Part shown: in pieces, positions 1 through 11,782 of the stretch
Numbering within the stretch: the first letter of the stretch is position 1
Layout: the number at the start of each line of letters is the position of its first letter
NCBI RefSeq assembly: GCF_026914185.1
Contig: NC_070565.1
Span: 4,836,001-4,900,000, forward strand
Origin: Puccinia triticina
Taxonomy: Eukaryota; Basidiomycota; Pucciniomycetes; Pucciniales; Pucciniaceae
Direction: 5' to 3'
Length of the DNA stretch: 64,000 nt
Made by a program: the position numbers and the translations under genes
Notes under the pieces: model-generated
What the model was told of the DNA's origin: nothing
The model's input: the letters and a program-made list of their open reading frames with translations, nothing else
The model's database searches: none

Positions 1-1038
1 CCCCATATTCTTACTTTTATCTACTTGTATATCAAAGGGGAAAGTGACGGCTCTAATGTACTTGCTGATCTTAAAAGGTTGATGAGATGATCCTGGTGGG
101 GGTGATTCATTGAAATTGAAGAGATGCAGTTGTCTAGCAGTGATCCAGCCATTGGGCTTCATGGTGATTGACTTACTGACAGGGTGACAGAGGGCTTCCA
201 CTTCGTCATCAAGGCTGGTTGACCCCCTTATGGGTTTGGTTGCAATGGTCCCCCCGAGTGCCCAGGTGGCTGATTTGCGTGCCTTGGGTTGATCTGCTTC
301 GGATTTTCTTTTGCGGGTGGTACGGGCCGCTTGAGTTGATAAATTTGTCTCGGTGTATGTTTCGATGGGATGTTCGTAGAATAAATTGATCACCGCTTTA
401 CTTTTGATCGTCTTTCCTGATCTGGCGAGCTCCAAGAGGGTGTTGTGATTTTAAATCTTTGAGTCGACAGTTCCCAAAGAGGTGTACTGTTCTGGATTTG
501 GAGGATAGTCAATTTTGGCTTTCTTCATAATTTCGTCAGAAAAGAGAGTCCAGAGTTGGTGGCGAAGGTCCTTGTAGAAGTCTGGTTTCTTCATATCAAC
601 CTCCAAGACCTGAGGAACTATTCCAGTGTTCTTTTGTAATTTATCATTGACATAGAGAGTGACCCCGGCTTTCACAAATCTTTTTTCAACAGTCTGCTTT
701 GCATCAGTGGTAGACGAACTAGACCTTCTACTTTTTGGAACGGAAGCTTCCCGTTTTTTAGCCGCGCGTGCCTCTTTGGCCAAACCCTTGTAGAAAATAT
801 GCGTTCTGGTGTCTTGAAGTTGTGTGGAGGAAATGCGGCGGGAAATCGGCAAGTGAGAAGGGCCTGCGGTACAGATATGGCTTGGTTGAATGGTTCTAAG
901 TGAGCTGGAGGGGACAGGACGAGAGGAGGGCGCTGTTTGTGAAGGGGCACTTTGCATATGGGACACAATACAATCAAAGCAATGGTTCTGGAAATGCTTA
1001 GTGTTGGACCACTTATTGCATTTGAGGCATTTGAACAT
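1..1038 (-). pseudogene. Alpha-kinase-family-like protein, N-terminal part, with in-frame TAA; runs off the left edge
   Basis: The frame starts at the ATG at 1038 and reads 195 codons to a TAA at 453-451. The same frame then stays open for all 150 remaining codons to the window edge. The protein begins with a Cys/His-rich segment (FKCLKCNKW, then HFQNHCFDC) that could bind zinc. A Ser/Pro/Arg-rich linker follows, then a more ordered part (KKPDFYKDLRHQLWTLFSDE). After the stop come basic residues (ARTTRKRKSEAD) and a conserved-looking PNGWITARQLHLFNF. I associate this arrangement with expanded rust families that carry a C-terminal alpha-kinase domain. That is inference, because the kinase domain would lie outside the window. 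The single stop in a long open frame suggests a recent nonsense mutation or a base error. Other possibilities are a separate short protein, or a transposon-linked family. No introns are seen. Confidence 0.55.
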
Positions 1039-2474
1039 ATTGCCGATTTCTTCAGCCAGATGATATTTTGGTTGAGGGTACGAGATTTGTGATGCAATAG
1101 CAATGAGGTATGTGGGGCAATGAAAAAGAAAATTGATAGCAATAAGAAAGTTACTGAAGTGTGGGTCAACTCTGGCGCAGCTTTTCGGTTATTATATCTG
1201 ATGGTCCCCTGTTGATTTGGGCTAATGCAATGAAGCTTTGCCTCGATGAATAACTATGCCCACTATTTTTTTCTTGCATGTACTATCCTGCCCAGGCTGG
1301 GCACAAGTATCATCTCAACAGCCAAGTTACTATCACAATGGTTTGTGTGCCGGTTTATCTGCATCGTGGTACACTAAGCAACTAGTTGAGATGGACGGGC
1401 CTAAGGGGCTTACAATCACCAATGATGTCTTGACAGCCATCTTCTTGGTTACTGCAGGGGTCAACTTGCTCTTTGCCCTCGGACTCAGCTACCGCATGAC
1501 CCCCAGAAGGGCTGGGCTCGTCCATCCGCCGCGGATATTGCCCCTCCGGTGCCCTCCGCCTGATCGCCGTCGTGGCTGCACCAAGTCGTCCACGACAAGG
1601 CTCTGAATCACGCAGCCATGAGGTCAATCTTGCGCGGCCTACCTACTAATCCAGACGCCAGAGTGCCATCCGCCAGGCAGTCTGACCAACGCCTGGATGA
1701 TCGAGACCCCGATGATCTCGCGACATCCAAAAATGCGTGTAGAAGCCCGCCTAAGAAGATGACTCCCCGGCGGAGCCTACCCGCCCAACCGGCGCCCCAT
1801 GACCGCCTCCGACGCGCGTTTTGCCGGTCGCCCCGGCGCCCGGGCCGGACGCCTACAAGGCAACCCCCCAAAACCACCCCCTGGGCGCCCCCTGGAGACG
1901 TCACCATAGCGCCCTTGAATCGCGCCCTTCTGGCGCTGGGGTGGTGGCGACGCCATTGGATGTCGCCTTGGAGGTGTAACCAGGACGCCACAGCTGGGCA
2001 CCCCCAGGGCGCCCGCCCAGATGCGTTGGGGGGGGCGTGCCGGCCGTGCGGGGCCGCGGGGACGCCCTGAGGGGTGTCAACTTGACGTCGACTTTGACCC
2101 GCGGTGTAAGCTGACTTCGATGCGGGTTGACATGGTGGGCGGGCCATCAAGGCCCATGAGATCGAAGGCAACACCCCGAAGTTTTGTAGTTTTGGGTTAT
2201 GTGATTACAAAATCTGTACAGATGCCGGCTTGGGAAGTGCGACTGACATATTTGGATACCAAAAGTGAAACTCGAAGTCCGAAACCAAATTCGATGTCAG
2301 AAATCGATGGTGCGATTGGTGTCGGTCCAGGGCTTCCGTAGTTTCGAGTTGGGCCATTCCAAGAGTCCCACAGATGTTGGCCCATCCATTTGGGCTCGGA
2401 CCCTTGTCGGGCCAAACAGAAACCTGAGTGGGCTAGTATGGGCCGGCCCAATTCTCAACCCTAGCAAAGCGCCA
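1039..2474. other. Intergenic, with a GC-rich stretch at about 1500-2150; no supported gene
   Basis: Frames are open on both strands at 1600-2170, but this follows from high GC and few stop codons. The translations are Pro/Arg/Gly-rich and do not look like a protein. A short frame at 1256-1606 has one hydrophobic stretch (LTAIFLVTAGVNLLFALGL) and is not recognised. No clean repeat ends were found. Confidence 0.4.
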
Positions 2475-3102
2475 CGAACTTAGCTAAGTCCCTCGATCGG
2501 AGGCGCGGGGGGAGCGCTGTCGCAAAGCAACCCTCCGAAGGTTACACCCTACCTTGCAAAAGAGTAGGCAGCAGAAATCCCATTTGGCTGCGGAAAACTT
2601 TCAAAATTTTCAACTCTTTATATCTTGACTCAGCTATAGACTATCAAAATTCTGAGTAGACAGTTTTGTCTGCCTACATCAGCACTTGCACCTGCCACCT
2701 TCCTGAGGTTGGATCCCTCCAAAAACTCTCTTGAATCCCAAATGAAAAAAAAGGAGTTCATGGGTTTTGGGAGGGCATTGTTCAAACAGGCCTTGGTCAA
2801 AGCCATACTTTTGATGCCTGTCAAAACTTAGCAGCTCTTAATTTTTTTAAAAAAAATCCAGTTCAACTGTTACAGATAAAAGAAAGATACCAGCAGAGAG
2901 CCATGTTTCTTGGCTATCTCTTGAAGGAGCTGACTTGGCCCCAGCTGTCCTTGTGTAGCTTCAATGGAGGGACAAGCAAAAAAGGCTGAAAACAGACGTC
3001 TGCTGCCTATTGTTTTGCGAGGTAGGGCATAAGTCCCTCCTTTGGAGGGTTGCTTTGCAACAGCGCTCCCGCGCCTCCGATTGAGGGACTTAGCTAAGTT
3101 TG
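2475..3102. mobile_element. Non-autonomous Mutator-like element (628 bp) with 9-bp target duplication
   Basis: The ends are inverted repeats of about 100 bp starting CRAACTTAGCTAAGTCCCTC, and both continue through a GCAAAGCAACCCTCC motif to GTAGGCAGCAG. The 9-bp direct repeat AAAGCGCCA flanks it exactly, at 2466-2474 and 3103-3111. Long terminal inverted repeats with a 9-bp duplication are typical of the Mutator superfamily. The interior (about 2580-3000) holds no transposase, so it must be moved by another element. Confidence 0.85.
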
Positions 3103-3871
3103 AAAGCGCCAAGGGGACTAAATACATATTGTGTTTTGTAGAATGCTTGGACGGATGGTCCTGTTGCTGTGCACAAATCATGGCATTCCATAATTCCTTT
3201 TTTTTTGTTTTTGTCTTGCATCGTGAAATAAAGATCATCATGATCATTTTCACTTTGGTACAGGCGGGCTCTGTATGGCAGAATGATGGAGATTAAACTG
3301 GGGCTGTGCCAGACAACCCCATAACTATAGCACTCAACTTCACTCTTGAAGTCCAACCATTAAGCAAAACGCAATACACCACAGGAGCAGGAGAAATCAA
3401 GCTGAACTAAGCCACTCGTGGTGAGCAGGTCTGGGCGGCAGCCCAGTCTCACCAGAGAGGCTTATGAACTAAAACACAAAGCTCAAGTGAGTCAAGCGTG
3501 ATATAGATGCCACTCTTTCTCTACTGGTTTCTATGCCACTCATCAGAATTTTTTTCTTTTTTGTTTATCTGACAGCTTACCATCTTCTTGATTTTTCAGT
3601 ATTTTTTTATTGCTGTACTCTCACCCCTTCACATTTGAAACTTGACAACAAGAAGTAGTATGACTGCACACGGTCCTTGTCATATGATGCGCAAGCCAAA
3701 TCCAAGTTTGAAATCATGAACTTCAATAATTTATTTCCAGTAGAAACAATCAAGATTTTGCACTAAAAGAATACTGAAAAATCCAGAACATGTAGAACTA
3801 TGATGTATCAAAAACTAGAATTATGTGAGTGTTGAGAGTGTGGTGATGCAAACAAGGCTGCTCCCAGCCAA

Positions 3872-4258
3872 CAACGTAGGGTAGTTACGCTACGCGTAAC
3901 GTGTAGATAACGGTAATGTAACAGAATTTTTGTTGTTATCTATGCGTTACGCGTAACGGCGGTGCGATTACGTTAGCGCACCACATTAAGCCCTTTTTTT
4001 ATGCTTGTTGCGTTATACGGGCGCGCGGAGCCCCTGAGAACGGGCAAAAAATGAGGCTAGAAAGCCTTAAATGGTCCGTTATTGCGTTATCCGGGGGATA
4101 ACGCAATAACGGGCCTCAAAAATGAGGCCCGTTACGTTACGCGCGGGGCCTGAAATGTCCTCGTTACTAGTAAAGTAAAGGGGGGGCCCCGATAACGGGG
4201 GTAGTTATGTTACCAAAATCGTGCGGAAAACGCAACGTAACATAACTACCCTTTGTTG
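3872..4258. mobile_element. GTAAC-rich miniature inverted-repeat element (387 bp), 7-bp target duplication
   Basis: It begins CAACGTAGGGTAGTTACG and ends with the inverse (ACATAACTACCCTTTGTTG). CAGCCAA is duplicated at 3865-3871 and 4259-4265. The uninterrupted right arm near 17235 shows the empty site, CCCAGCCAAACC, so the boundaries are certain. The interior is made of GTTAC/GTAAC palindromes and has no coding capacity. A close relative sits at 59118-59479. Confidence 0.85.
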
Positions 4259-5262
4259 CAGCCAAACCTTGGAATTGGCTCACGCGAGAAGAGTGTTTTA
4301 GTATGCAAGGCCCTCCCTCCGATAGGGGTTGCTTTGCAACCAGCCAAATGCTGCACGCCTGCACGGAGGCTGGGACTTGTGTTAAGGTCAAGAGAATCCG
4401 TAGTCTGTCCATGTTTGCACCCAGGAGGGACGTTCAGTACAACTACAGTGCCCCCCACAAATTCTCAACTACCCCGCACCTGCAAAAAAATTGAACTTTG
4501 AACAATGTGTTCAAAGTCACCAGACATGTATCACATGTAAACTACATATACATTTTCAAGCCCTACAGAAGTAGGATGTAATGTTTTCAATGCTACATGA
4601 GATTACTAATTAAATACAAGAAAGAACTGGTGTTTAATCTTTCAATAACTATTAATTAGTATTATTGGTTTTAACTAGATTTTAATTATGGGCTCTTGTG
4701 ACGTGGTCTGATTGCTTTGTTATATATTGGATGGTCTTTTGTTGTTCCCTTTTCTTTTCCTTTTCCCACATCACAATATCCTTTGTTCTCTGTTAATATC
4801 ATCATTAAGTCGCGTAAATCCAAACCCCTATTAAACATTCTTTCAAGAGTTTATTCTTTGCTCCAAAGATAAACTACCCCTCATACATCTAGGGATGAAA
4901 GTGGGTCGGGTCAACCCGGCGGGTACCCGGCCCGTGTCGGGTCTGGGTTTGGGTCGACCTTTGTCACAAAAACCCATTTTCGACCCGACCCGCCTCAGAC
5001 CCGCCAGATTTTTGGGTCGGGTTTGGGCAGCCATTTTGGCTGTTGGGTCTACCCGCCGACCCGTTTACAGACCCGCGCAGCAGGCGGGTACCCATGTAAA
5101 ACACGTGGCCCCGCGCTCCCAGGCTACATCAATTGCGCGGCCGGCGCTCCCACTGGGCCACCTATCATAGTTCGCGGGGCCGTGGCCCGTCAGCACTGAA
5201 TATATGTACATATACTCAGGCTGCAGCTCTCAGCTACCGGCCTGTTACCGCACGACTTCACC

Positions 5263-7617
5263 ATGGCCAGGACCCGCTCTCAACAAGTACGCCCCCTCAA
5301 GCACAAGAAGCACGTCCCCTCCTCAACCGAAGACAATACCGGGGCAACTAACGACACCAAGGGCTCTATTGATCAAGACCACCAGCCACCTGCGACTACT
5401 GAAAGTGAGGCCAAAGACGACATCCAGGTCCTGGACCCCATTCAGCCCCGTGAATACCAAAAAAAAGCTCCCCGCTCGACAAACAAAGCTTCCCAAACCG
5501 GAGAAAAAAGTTCGTCTCAAGGCCAAAAACCGCGTAAAACCACGAGCAAGATATGGAACCACTTCAAACCCAGTGGGGAAGGTTGGTTGTTACTTTCTAT
5601 CTTGTCTGAATCAAAAGAAGTCTAATGTTTGTTCTTTTTATTTTGTTTGAATGTTGAAACAGGTGAAGAGAAAAGAGGACAATGTCGGTACTGCCAACAA
5701 AAGTTATATGCCAAAAGCTTGTGCGGAACAAAACACCTTTGGGGAAACCTCAAACAATGCACCTCTTATTGATCACAAAGCAGGCAGACTATGCCGCAAA
5801 TCTCAAAGAATTTGACACCAGCCAATTGGGTGTTTTCTCAGCAGAAGTCCCGAGATCTTCTTGCAAAGATGGTTGTTACTGACAAACGTTTGTTCAAGTC
5901 GGTCAAGAGTAAGCTGTTCAGGGAATTTGTGGTGAGCTTACAACCTCAGTTCAAACTCTATAGTTGAATAACCGTCAAGAAAGACATCTTGGAGATGTAT
6001 CACTCAACCAAAGCAGATATTGCCCTTGAGATCGTCAAAGCGAATCAAATTGCCTTAACAACTGACCTCTGGAAGACTTCAAATCAAACCCCCTACATGG
6101 TGATCTCAGCGCATTTCCTCTTGTCCGACTGGACTCTTAAAAAGCGACTCATCTTGTTCAAAGAACTTCCGCCACCTCACACCGGATTGCTAATTGCTGA
6201 GCAGCTCTTCTCAGCGATTGTTGAATGGAAAGCTATTGATAAAGTCTCTTTCATTACTGTTGATAACGCCACTGCAAACGATGTTGCCGTGGCTCAAGTC
6301 AAACAGTTACTTCAAGACAAAAGTCAATCCCCACCAATAATGGAAGGGAATTTCTTCCATGTGCAATGCGCCACACACATAATCAACTTGATTGTCAAAG
6401 ATGGTTTGCATCAACTCTCTCCCGCCATCAGAAAGATCCAAGACTCTGTCCAATATATCAGAAGTACCCCCTCCCAAAAGCGACAATTCAAAGAGGCTCT
6501 TGAGTTGACGAATATTGGAAATCTAGCCCAGCCAGTACTCGATGTGCCAACGCGCTGTAACTCAACATTTCATATGCTCAATTCGTCTATACCCTACCAA
6601 GAGGCCTTTGAGAATCTAGCCCTGCAAGATGCGAACTATAACAACTGTCCTGCTGCCGAAGAGTGGGAGGAGATCTCGGCAATGAAAGATTTTCTTTCTA
6701 TATTCAACACTGGTTAGTAGATACATTCATTTTATTTACTCTATCCATTTGAATCATGTACTCATTTTCAATTGTTTATTCTCAAACCGGCAGCAACAAT
6801 GAAGCTGTGCATGACTCATTGTCCAACAGCCCACATGCTTTACGTGAACACAGTTAGAATCAAAAAGAAGCTGAACAATGCTCTTCAATCCGGACCGACT
6901 GAAATTTGCAATCTAGTGGAACCAATGCAAGAAAAGTACGACAAATATTGGAAAAACCCTGGAGAGTTGGCCACAATCTTCCTTGTCTTTTACCTGCAAT
7001 ACAAGCTTTTGCTCATTGAGTTTCTGCTCCTCGAAAACTGTGATTTGGACACAGACAAATGTGAAGTTCCAAAAAAAATCAATGGCATAACAAAAATACT
7101 CTATGACTTGTTCAACAAGCTCACCTCCAACGCAAAACCCAAAACAAACACTTTGAATGCCTCTCAAGGCTCTCAATTGATCAACAATAGTACGACTACG
7201 GCTTTAGATTCTAAAAATATGTTTGAAGACATTGAGAAAAGTCACTTCAAGGAGTACCTTGCAAGCAAGATGACAAAGACTGTACCAACGGTCATGGCTA
7301 CGGCAGAACTTGATCTCTATTTGCAAGAAGGCACGGTTGCCGTCAATACTCTGTCATTTGATATCCTCGATTGGTGGAAAACCAACGCAGTCCAATTCCC
7401 AACCCTTTCAAAACTGGCCAGGTACTTCTTAATAGCACCAATGACATCAATAGCATCCAAGTCAGCCTTCTCAACTGGGGGAAGAGTGCTCAGCCCCTCT
7501 AGAAATTGGCTGAATCCCAAATCACTCGAAGCCCTTGTCTGCGGGCAAGATTGGATTAGAACCAACAAGGGCCTCTCTGACCAACAGCCTGAAGAATCTG
7601 AGCTTGACTCCAACTGA
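5263..7617 (+). pseudogene. hAT (Ac-like) transposase with BED zinc finger, two in-frame TGA stops
   Basis: Three exons fit in phase: 5263-5581, 5663-6712 and 6794-7617, with two 81-bp introns (GT..AG). Exon 1 is a basic, Ser/Thr-rich start. A BED-type zinc finger spans the first junction (WNHFKPSGEG, then CRYCQQKLYA and a later HLWGNLKQC). The core follows with LTTDLWKTSNQTPYMVIS, VDNATANDVAV, CATHIINLIVK and the RW-like DVPTRCNST. The C-terminal hAT dimerisation segment (LARYFLIAPMTS, SAFSTGGRVLSPSRNWL) is complete. Two in-frame stops, both TGA (5770-5772 and 5965-5967), interrupt exon 2; the frame is otherwise open, so it is probably a recently inactivated gene. It acts in the nucleus on the ends of its own element. 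The start at 5263 was chosen because it is the first ATG of the frame that leads into the BED finger. Confidence 0.88.
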
Positions 7618-10465
7618 TATAGTATAAGTTCTTATGTTTTTTTATTCAAACTCTTTTACATTCATTGAAAAAAATATGGATATCATGTTATATATATAGA
7701 ATGGGGTGGATGATTTTTGCAATGTGTGTTTTGCAATGTCAGTGCATTGCAAACACCGCACAATGTAAAATTGCATATATTCCATTTGTAAATTATTTTT
7801 ACAATTTTTGCGCTACAAAGCACCCATTGTAAATGGACCCGCCGTAAACCTCAATTTGTAAATCCGGCCCCGCAGCCCTATATCATGCAATTTTACCACT
7901 TGTGAGGTTACAACTCTCGTTACATAGCGTGTAAATCTACATACACCGTGAACTAAAAATAAATTTGCAACTCAATCTTCACAATCCCTCCGGAATAACC
8001 GTCAATGCTCCCTCTGTTAAGCTTAATACTCCAGTATCTCACCCAAGGAGGCCTAGCATTTATCACCGCTGCCCTAAGTAGCACAGCAACAACCTCGAAA
8101 CCAACCGGTTCGTCATCAAAAACTGGGTTTAGGTGCCGTAACATCACCAATCGGTCCCTCCCCACTAATTCCCACTTTCCCACCGCCAACTCTATTCACC
8201 AACCTTAATAGAGATACATAAAATTATACCCAGCATATTAACCAGGAGATAAGAAGATAACCATATAGATACCCGTCAGATACCCGCGATAAGCTTATTT
8301 GTTTGCATTTGGTCATCGGAATCATTTCCCCATGCCCCGCAAGAAAAAAATCTCCGTGCAAATCCTCCATCCCACCCGGCCAATCGACCCTGATCCCCCC
8401 ACCACGACACCCTCCACACCATCCATTCCCCCTATTACTAACCTCTCCAACCCGGCTAGTGATACCCTCCGGCAAATACCCCCTCCTCAACTATCTGGCG
8501 GCCCTGAAGACCCGACATCGGCAGAACCCAAAGACATCGCCAACTGGCAATTCCCGGTTGCCATGGACCAGGGATTCTCAACTTACATCGACCATGGCTG
8601 CGTGTTGGACAGGCAGGGGTATCCCCTATACCCAAATGGATCAACGGTATTTGTCCACCCCATCAACGGCGAGTTTGCAAACTTCGGAGCGGTTGGTTAC
8701 TCGAAGCGCAGCAGCAATGGCGCCAAGTCGGACGAGTGGCGGGTTATTCGAATTTACTGTCTTGGTGTTCTCCGGTGCAATCAGGACGGGTGTGATTACG
8801 CGGGCCCCCCACCGACTGGCCATGGAAAAATAGAGGAGTTCCTCAGCAGGTCAGTTGGATCCAAGGCGTCCCCTATGTGTTCCGTGGCTACCACTGTTCT
8901 GATCTTTTTTGGGTCAATTGTGCAGTAACCCAACCTGCAAAGGACTTTCAGGTCGTTGCCCAGGCAAGATTTATTGGGAAAGTTGCTCAGATACACATTG
9001 CCGATTTGACTATCACAAAAAAACCGGCTGGGGGCTCCTCCGACACCGTGGCTTCCACAACCATCGATGGCCCTCCTCAAAGAAACCCGACCCATTGACG
9101 AAAAAGGACTTAACAGAGACAGTCAAGAATAACCCAAAGGCCACTGCCCTCCAGCTCAAGGTCTGTATCTTCTATTTCAACTTTATTTGCTTTCCTTCTC
9201 TAATCTTTTGCCTGTGGATCGGCATTTCACTTGCTCACTGGACTGGACATTTTTTTTTGGTCCATCAGATAGGTAATATAACAGCGCCAGGCGAACCTAC
9301 CACCAGTGTGGTTAACATTCACGAGTCACTGGGGAACTCCGACCGGCTGCGCCATCTTCGCCAACAGATTCTTCAGCAAATGGATTTCGGATCCAGCAAG
9401 GGCGGTGATGGTGGCAACAAATTCATGCACGATTTGTTTGAATGGCAATTGTAAGTCCCCTGACTATTTTTTTACTCGGATCATTTGCTCACTGAGAATC
9501 CGATTCATTTTGTTGAATGCAGGAACGGAATGGATATCATCTCCATTGCTTGCAAGCGTGGCGAAGAGCATATTACGTTCCAGACAAACTGGATGTCACA
9601 ACGCTTGTTTGATCGTAGCGAGGAGGGCGGGAAACTCTACTCAGGAGGTTTGATCTCGGACGTAACTTACCGATTTTTTGCTTCCGGATATCTCCTTACA
9701 ACCTCGATGTACTGTGACGACATCGGTCGGTGGATACCAGTCCAGCTGAGCTGGATCCGAGGGCTCAGCGAAGCATATTACACCATCCATTTCTCTATTC
9801 TTTTCCGTCAATTCCTGATTCCCTCACTCCTGCAACACGAACGCGAGGGCCTTGCTCAAAGCATCGTCGATTTTTCAAAAGCCCAGCAGAGGGGTTTCAT
9901 CGCGGCCTATATGGAAGTATTTGGCGAAACGGGCCCCGAGGAAGCCAAGCGCAGGCTCAAGGGGTGTCGGGAACACTTCCGACAGTCAATCACAAGGGTG
10001 AAGCGCAACCAGGCGGTCATAATGGCCGATGAGCAGGTGAGGATTGCTGATTTTATTCCCCTTTCTTGCTCTTGTAGGCTGGATGAACGCTAACCCGGGC
10101 ATTCCCTCTCTCTAGGCGCTCTTTGAAGCTAAGTGTTTGGCATTGTTGCAGCCATGCGACCCAACTGGTCCTACTCACAACGAAAAGATCGACAAGATGC
10201 GACACCGGTTCCCAAAGGTCAAGGCGTGGCTTGACTGGTGGACGATGGCGGACGTCGAGTCCATGCTGTTTCCGAGCCGCCGCCAGATGCTCAAGGACTT
10301 GCCCAACGGCAAATATGGTCTTCCAAGCTTGACAAATGCTCAGGAGAGCATGCATCGCGTGTACTATATGTTTAGGTCAGTCGTTTTTTTCTTATCTTGT
10401 CTGCTTTACAGCACTTTATCTCTTAGATCAATCTAACAATACTGTGTTTCTCCCTGTAGTTCCGG

Positions 10466-11566
10466 TGTAGGACTCCAGGGATGGATGGGTAATCGAAGTT
10501 CCTTTGAGGGGGAAATAAATTGTATGATAGGTTGAAAGGCTATTACAATCTACGGGTGGTTTGAAAGACCTGCCCCTCTAATAGTACTATGCAAATAACC
10601 AAGAGTCTTGTAATCAATCTTTAAGAAAATGTGGCAGATTCCAAGATAGCTCTTACTTTTATATAGTAATCTCTATCAGACCTAAATATCTAATTCAATG
10701 TGTTTTTAGACCGGTTATAACTAAGGATAACGTGGTTTGTTATGGTGAAGTTCCTCTACTGTTGTTGATGTTATAATTTGTACTACTACTTCTACTACTA
10801 CTACTACTACTAATATGCTAATAAGGAGAATGGGTTGTTGGTTGGTTGGTTGGTTGGTTGTTGATTGTTGGTTCTACTACTGCACTAACACTCTACTGAC
10901 TGACTGACTCTACGCTACTCAATACTACTACTGCCAAACTACTACTACTAAACTACTACTGTGACCAAACCTCTGTAGGCTGATGGTGAAAAGAGAAATT
11001 ATGGGGGGGGAGAAGAGCTTCTTTTATATTGAAGAGTGAGGGATTTTAGCTCCAGGGGAATGTGTTTGAGGGAATTTAGCTGCAGGGAATCTCAGTTGCA
11101 CAGCATATGTACACCTGTACTGCACAGCCACACAAACAATGAGGGAATTATGCTGCAGTGACACTATTTGTACACCTTATCTGCCTGCATATATTGCACT
11201 GCCTGATTTCATGCGTTGCTATGTACCCAAGCCACCTTCCATATCTTTCAGAAGGTGTTGCTATGTAACCAAGCCACCTTCCATGCACTCTGCACCCAAC
11301 TAGAATACTCCTCCTTTCCAGGATTTGGGGGTCAAAGCCTCTTTCTGTTCCTCCTTCCTTCCTCCTCCCTCGTCCTCGTATCCACGTCGTGTATTCTCCC
11401 GTCCAATCCGCTGTGGCTACCAAAGCTGAGTGTATGTATGTAAATGTTGTAACTGTTGTGTAAGATTATCTCCTCCTCTTGTAATGGGTTTCACATATAT
11501 GTAACTGTACTGTTACAATACCTCTGTATACATGCTCTTGGCATTGCAATAGGCACAGAACACCAC
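10466..11566 (+). mobile_element. Solo LTR (1.1 kb) in an exon of the MULE transposase
   Basis: The inserted DNA begins TGTAGGACTCC and ends near AACACCAC. It is flanked by TCCGG (10461-10465) and ACCGG (11567-11571), a 5-bp duplication with one change. Removing the insert and one copy restores the transposase frame across the site (FSSGKKSM). The first 300 bp match, in reverse orientation, the LTR relic ending at 36222. Direction follows the TG start. No internal retrotransposon genes remain. Confidence 0.8.
10783..10960. repeat. Simple repeats inside the solo LTR
   Basis: Runs of CTA triplets, GGTT tetramers and TGAC tetramers follow one another. They are low-complexity expansions within the LTR. 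The related LTR relic has similar GGTT and CTACT runs near 35770-35830. Confidence 0.8.
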
Positions 11567-11782
11567 ACCGGTAAAAAGAGCATGTTGGCCGGCTTTTCGG
11601 AGCTTTACGCCTTTGTTAAAGCTTTGGAGACCGATCACTCCCTCAGGATGCGCAGGGTGCCGATCCGATATGGGATTACCACCAAGGACCAGAAGAGCAT
11701 AGCTCAATCAATTGGCTGGATCAAACCAACCAAGCGACAGAGGGCAGCGATGAATGATGGCCGGCCACCAGACACCTGTTAA

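Larger units (their letters stand above)
8332..11782 (+). pseudogene. MULE-like DDE transposase with WRKY-GCM1-type zinc finger, split by a solo LTR
   Basis: Exons fit in phase: 8332-8849, 8926-9160, 9269-9450, 9523-10036, 10116-10375, then 10460-10465 continuing at 11572 after the LTR. After a Pro-rich start, the exon 1/2 junction encodes a GCM1-like finger: RCNQDGCDYAG, then NPTCKG, GRCPGKIYW, THCRFDYHKK and HNHRWP. Candidate catalytic residues of a DDE transposase are Asp in SDVTYRFF (codon 9659), Asp in VDFSKAQQRGF (codon 9869) with a nearby GCREHFRQS, and Glu in TNAQESMHRVYYMF (codon 10344). WRKY-GCM1 fingers are known in Mutator-type transposases, and the 9-bp duplication agrees. The last visible exon reads to TAA at 11780-11782, or to a possible donor just before it. 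The start at 8332 (MPRKKK) is preferred to 8299. The LTR in exon 6 should inactivate it. Confidence 0.82.

Noticed and set aside
1256..2341. Several overlapping open frames on both strands
   Set aside because: They lie in GC-rich DNA with few stop codons, overlap one another and have low-complexity Pro/Arg/Gly translations.
3404..3413. 5-bp AAGCT target duplication for the large outer element
   Set aside because: AGCT is palindromic and appears to be part of the conserved end itself, so the match is not informative.
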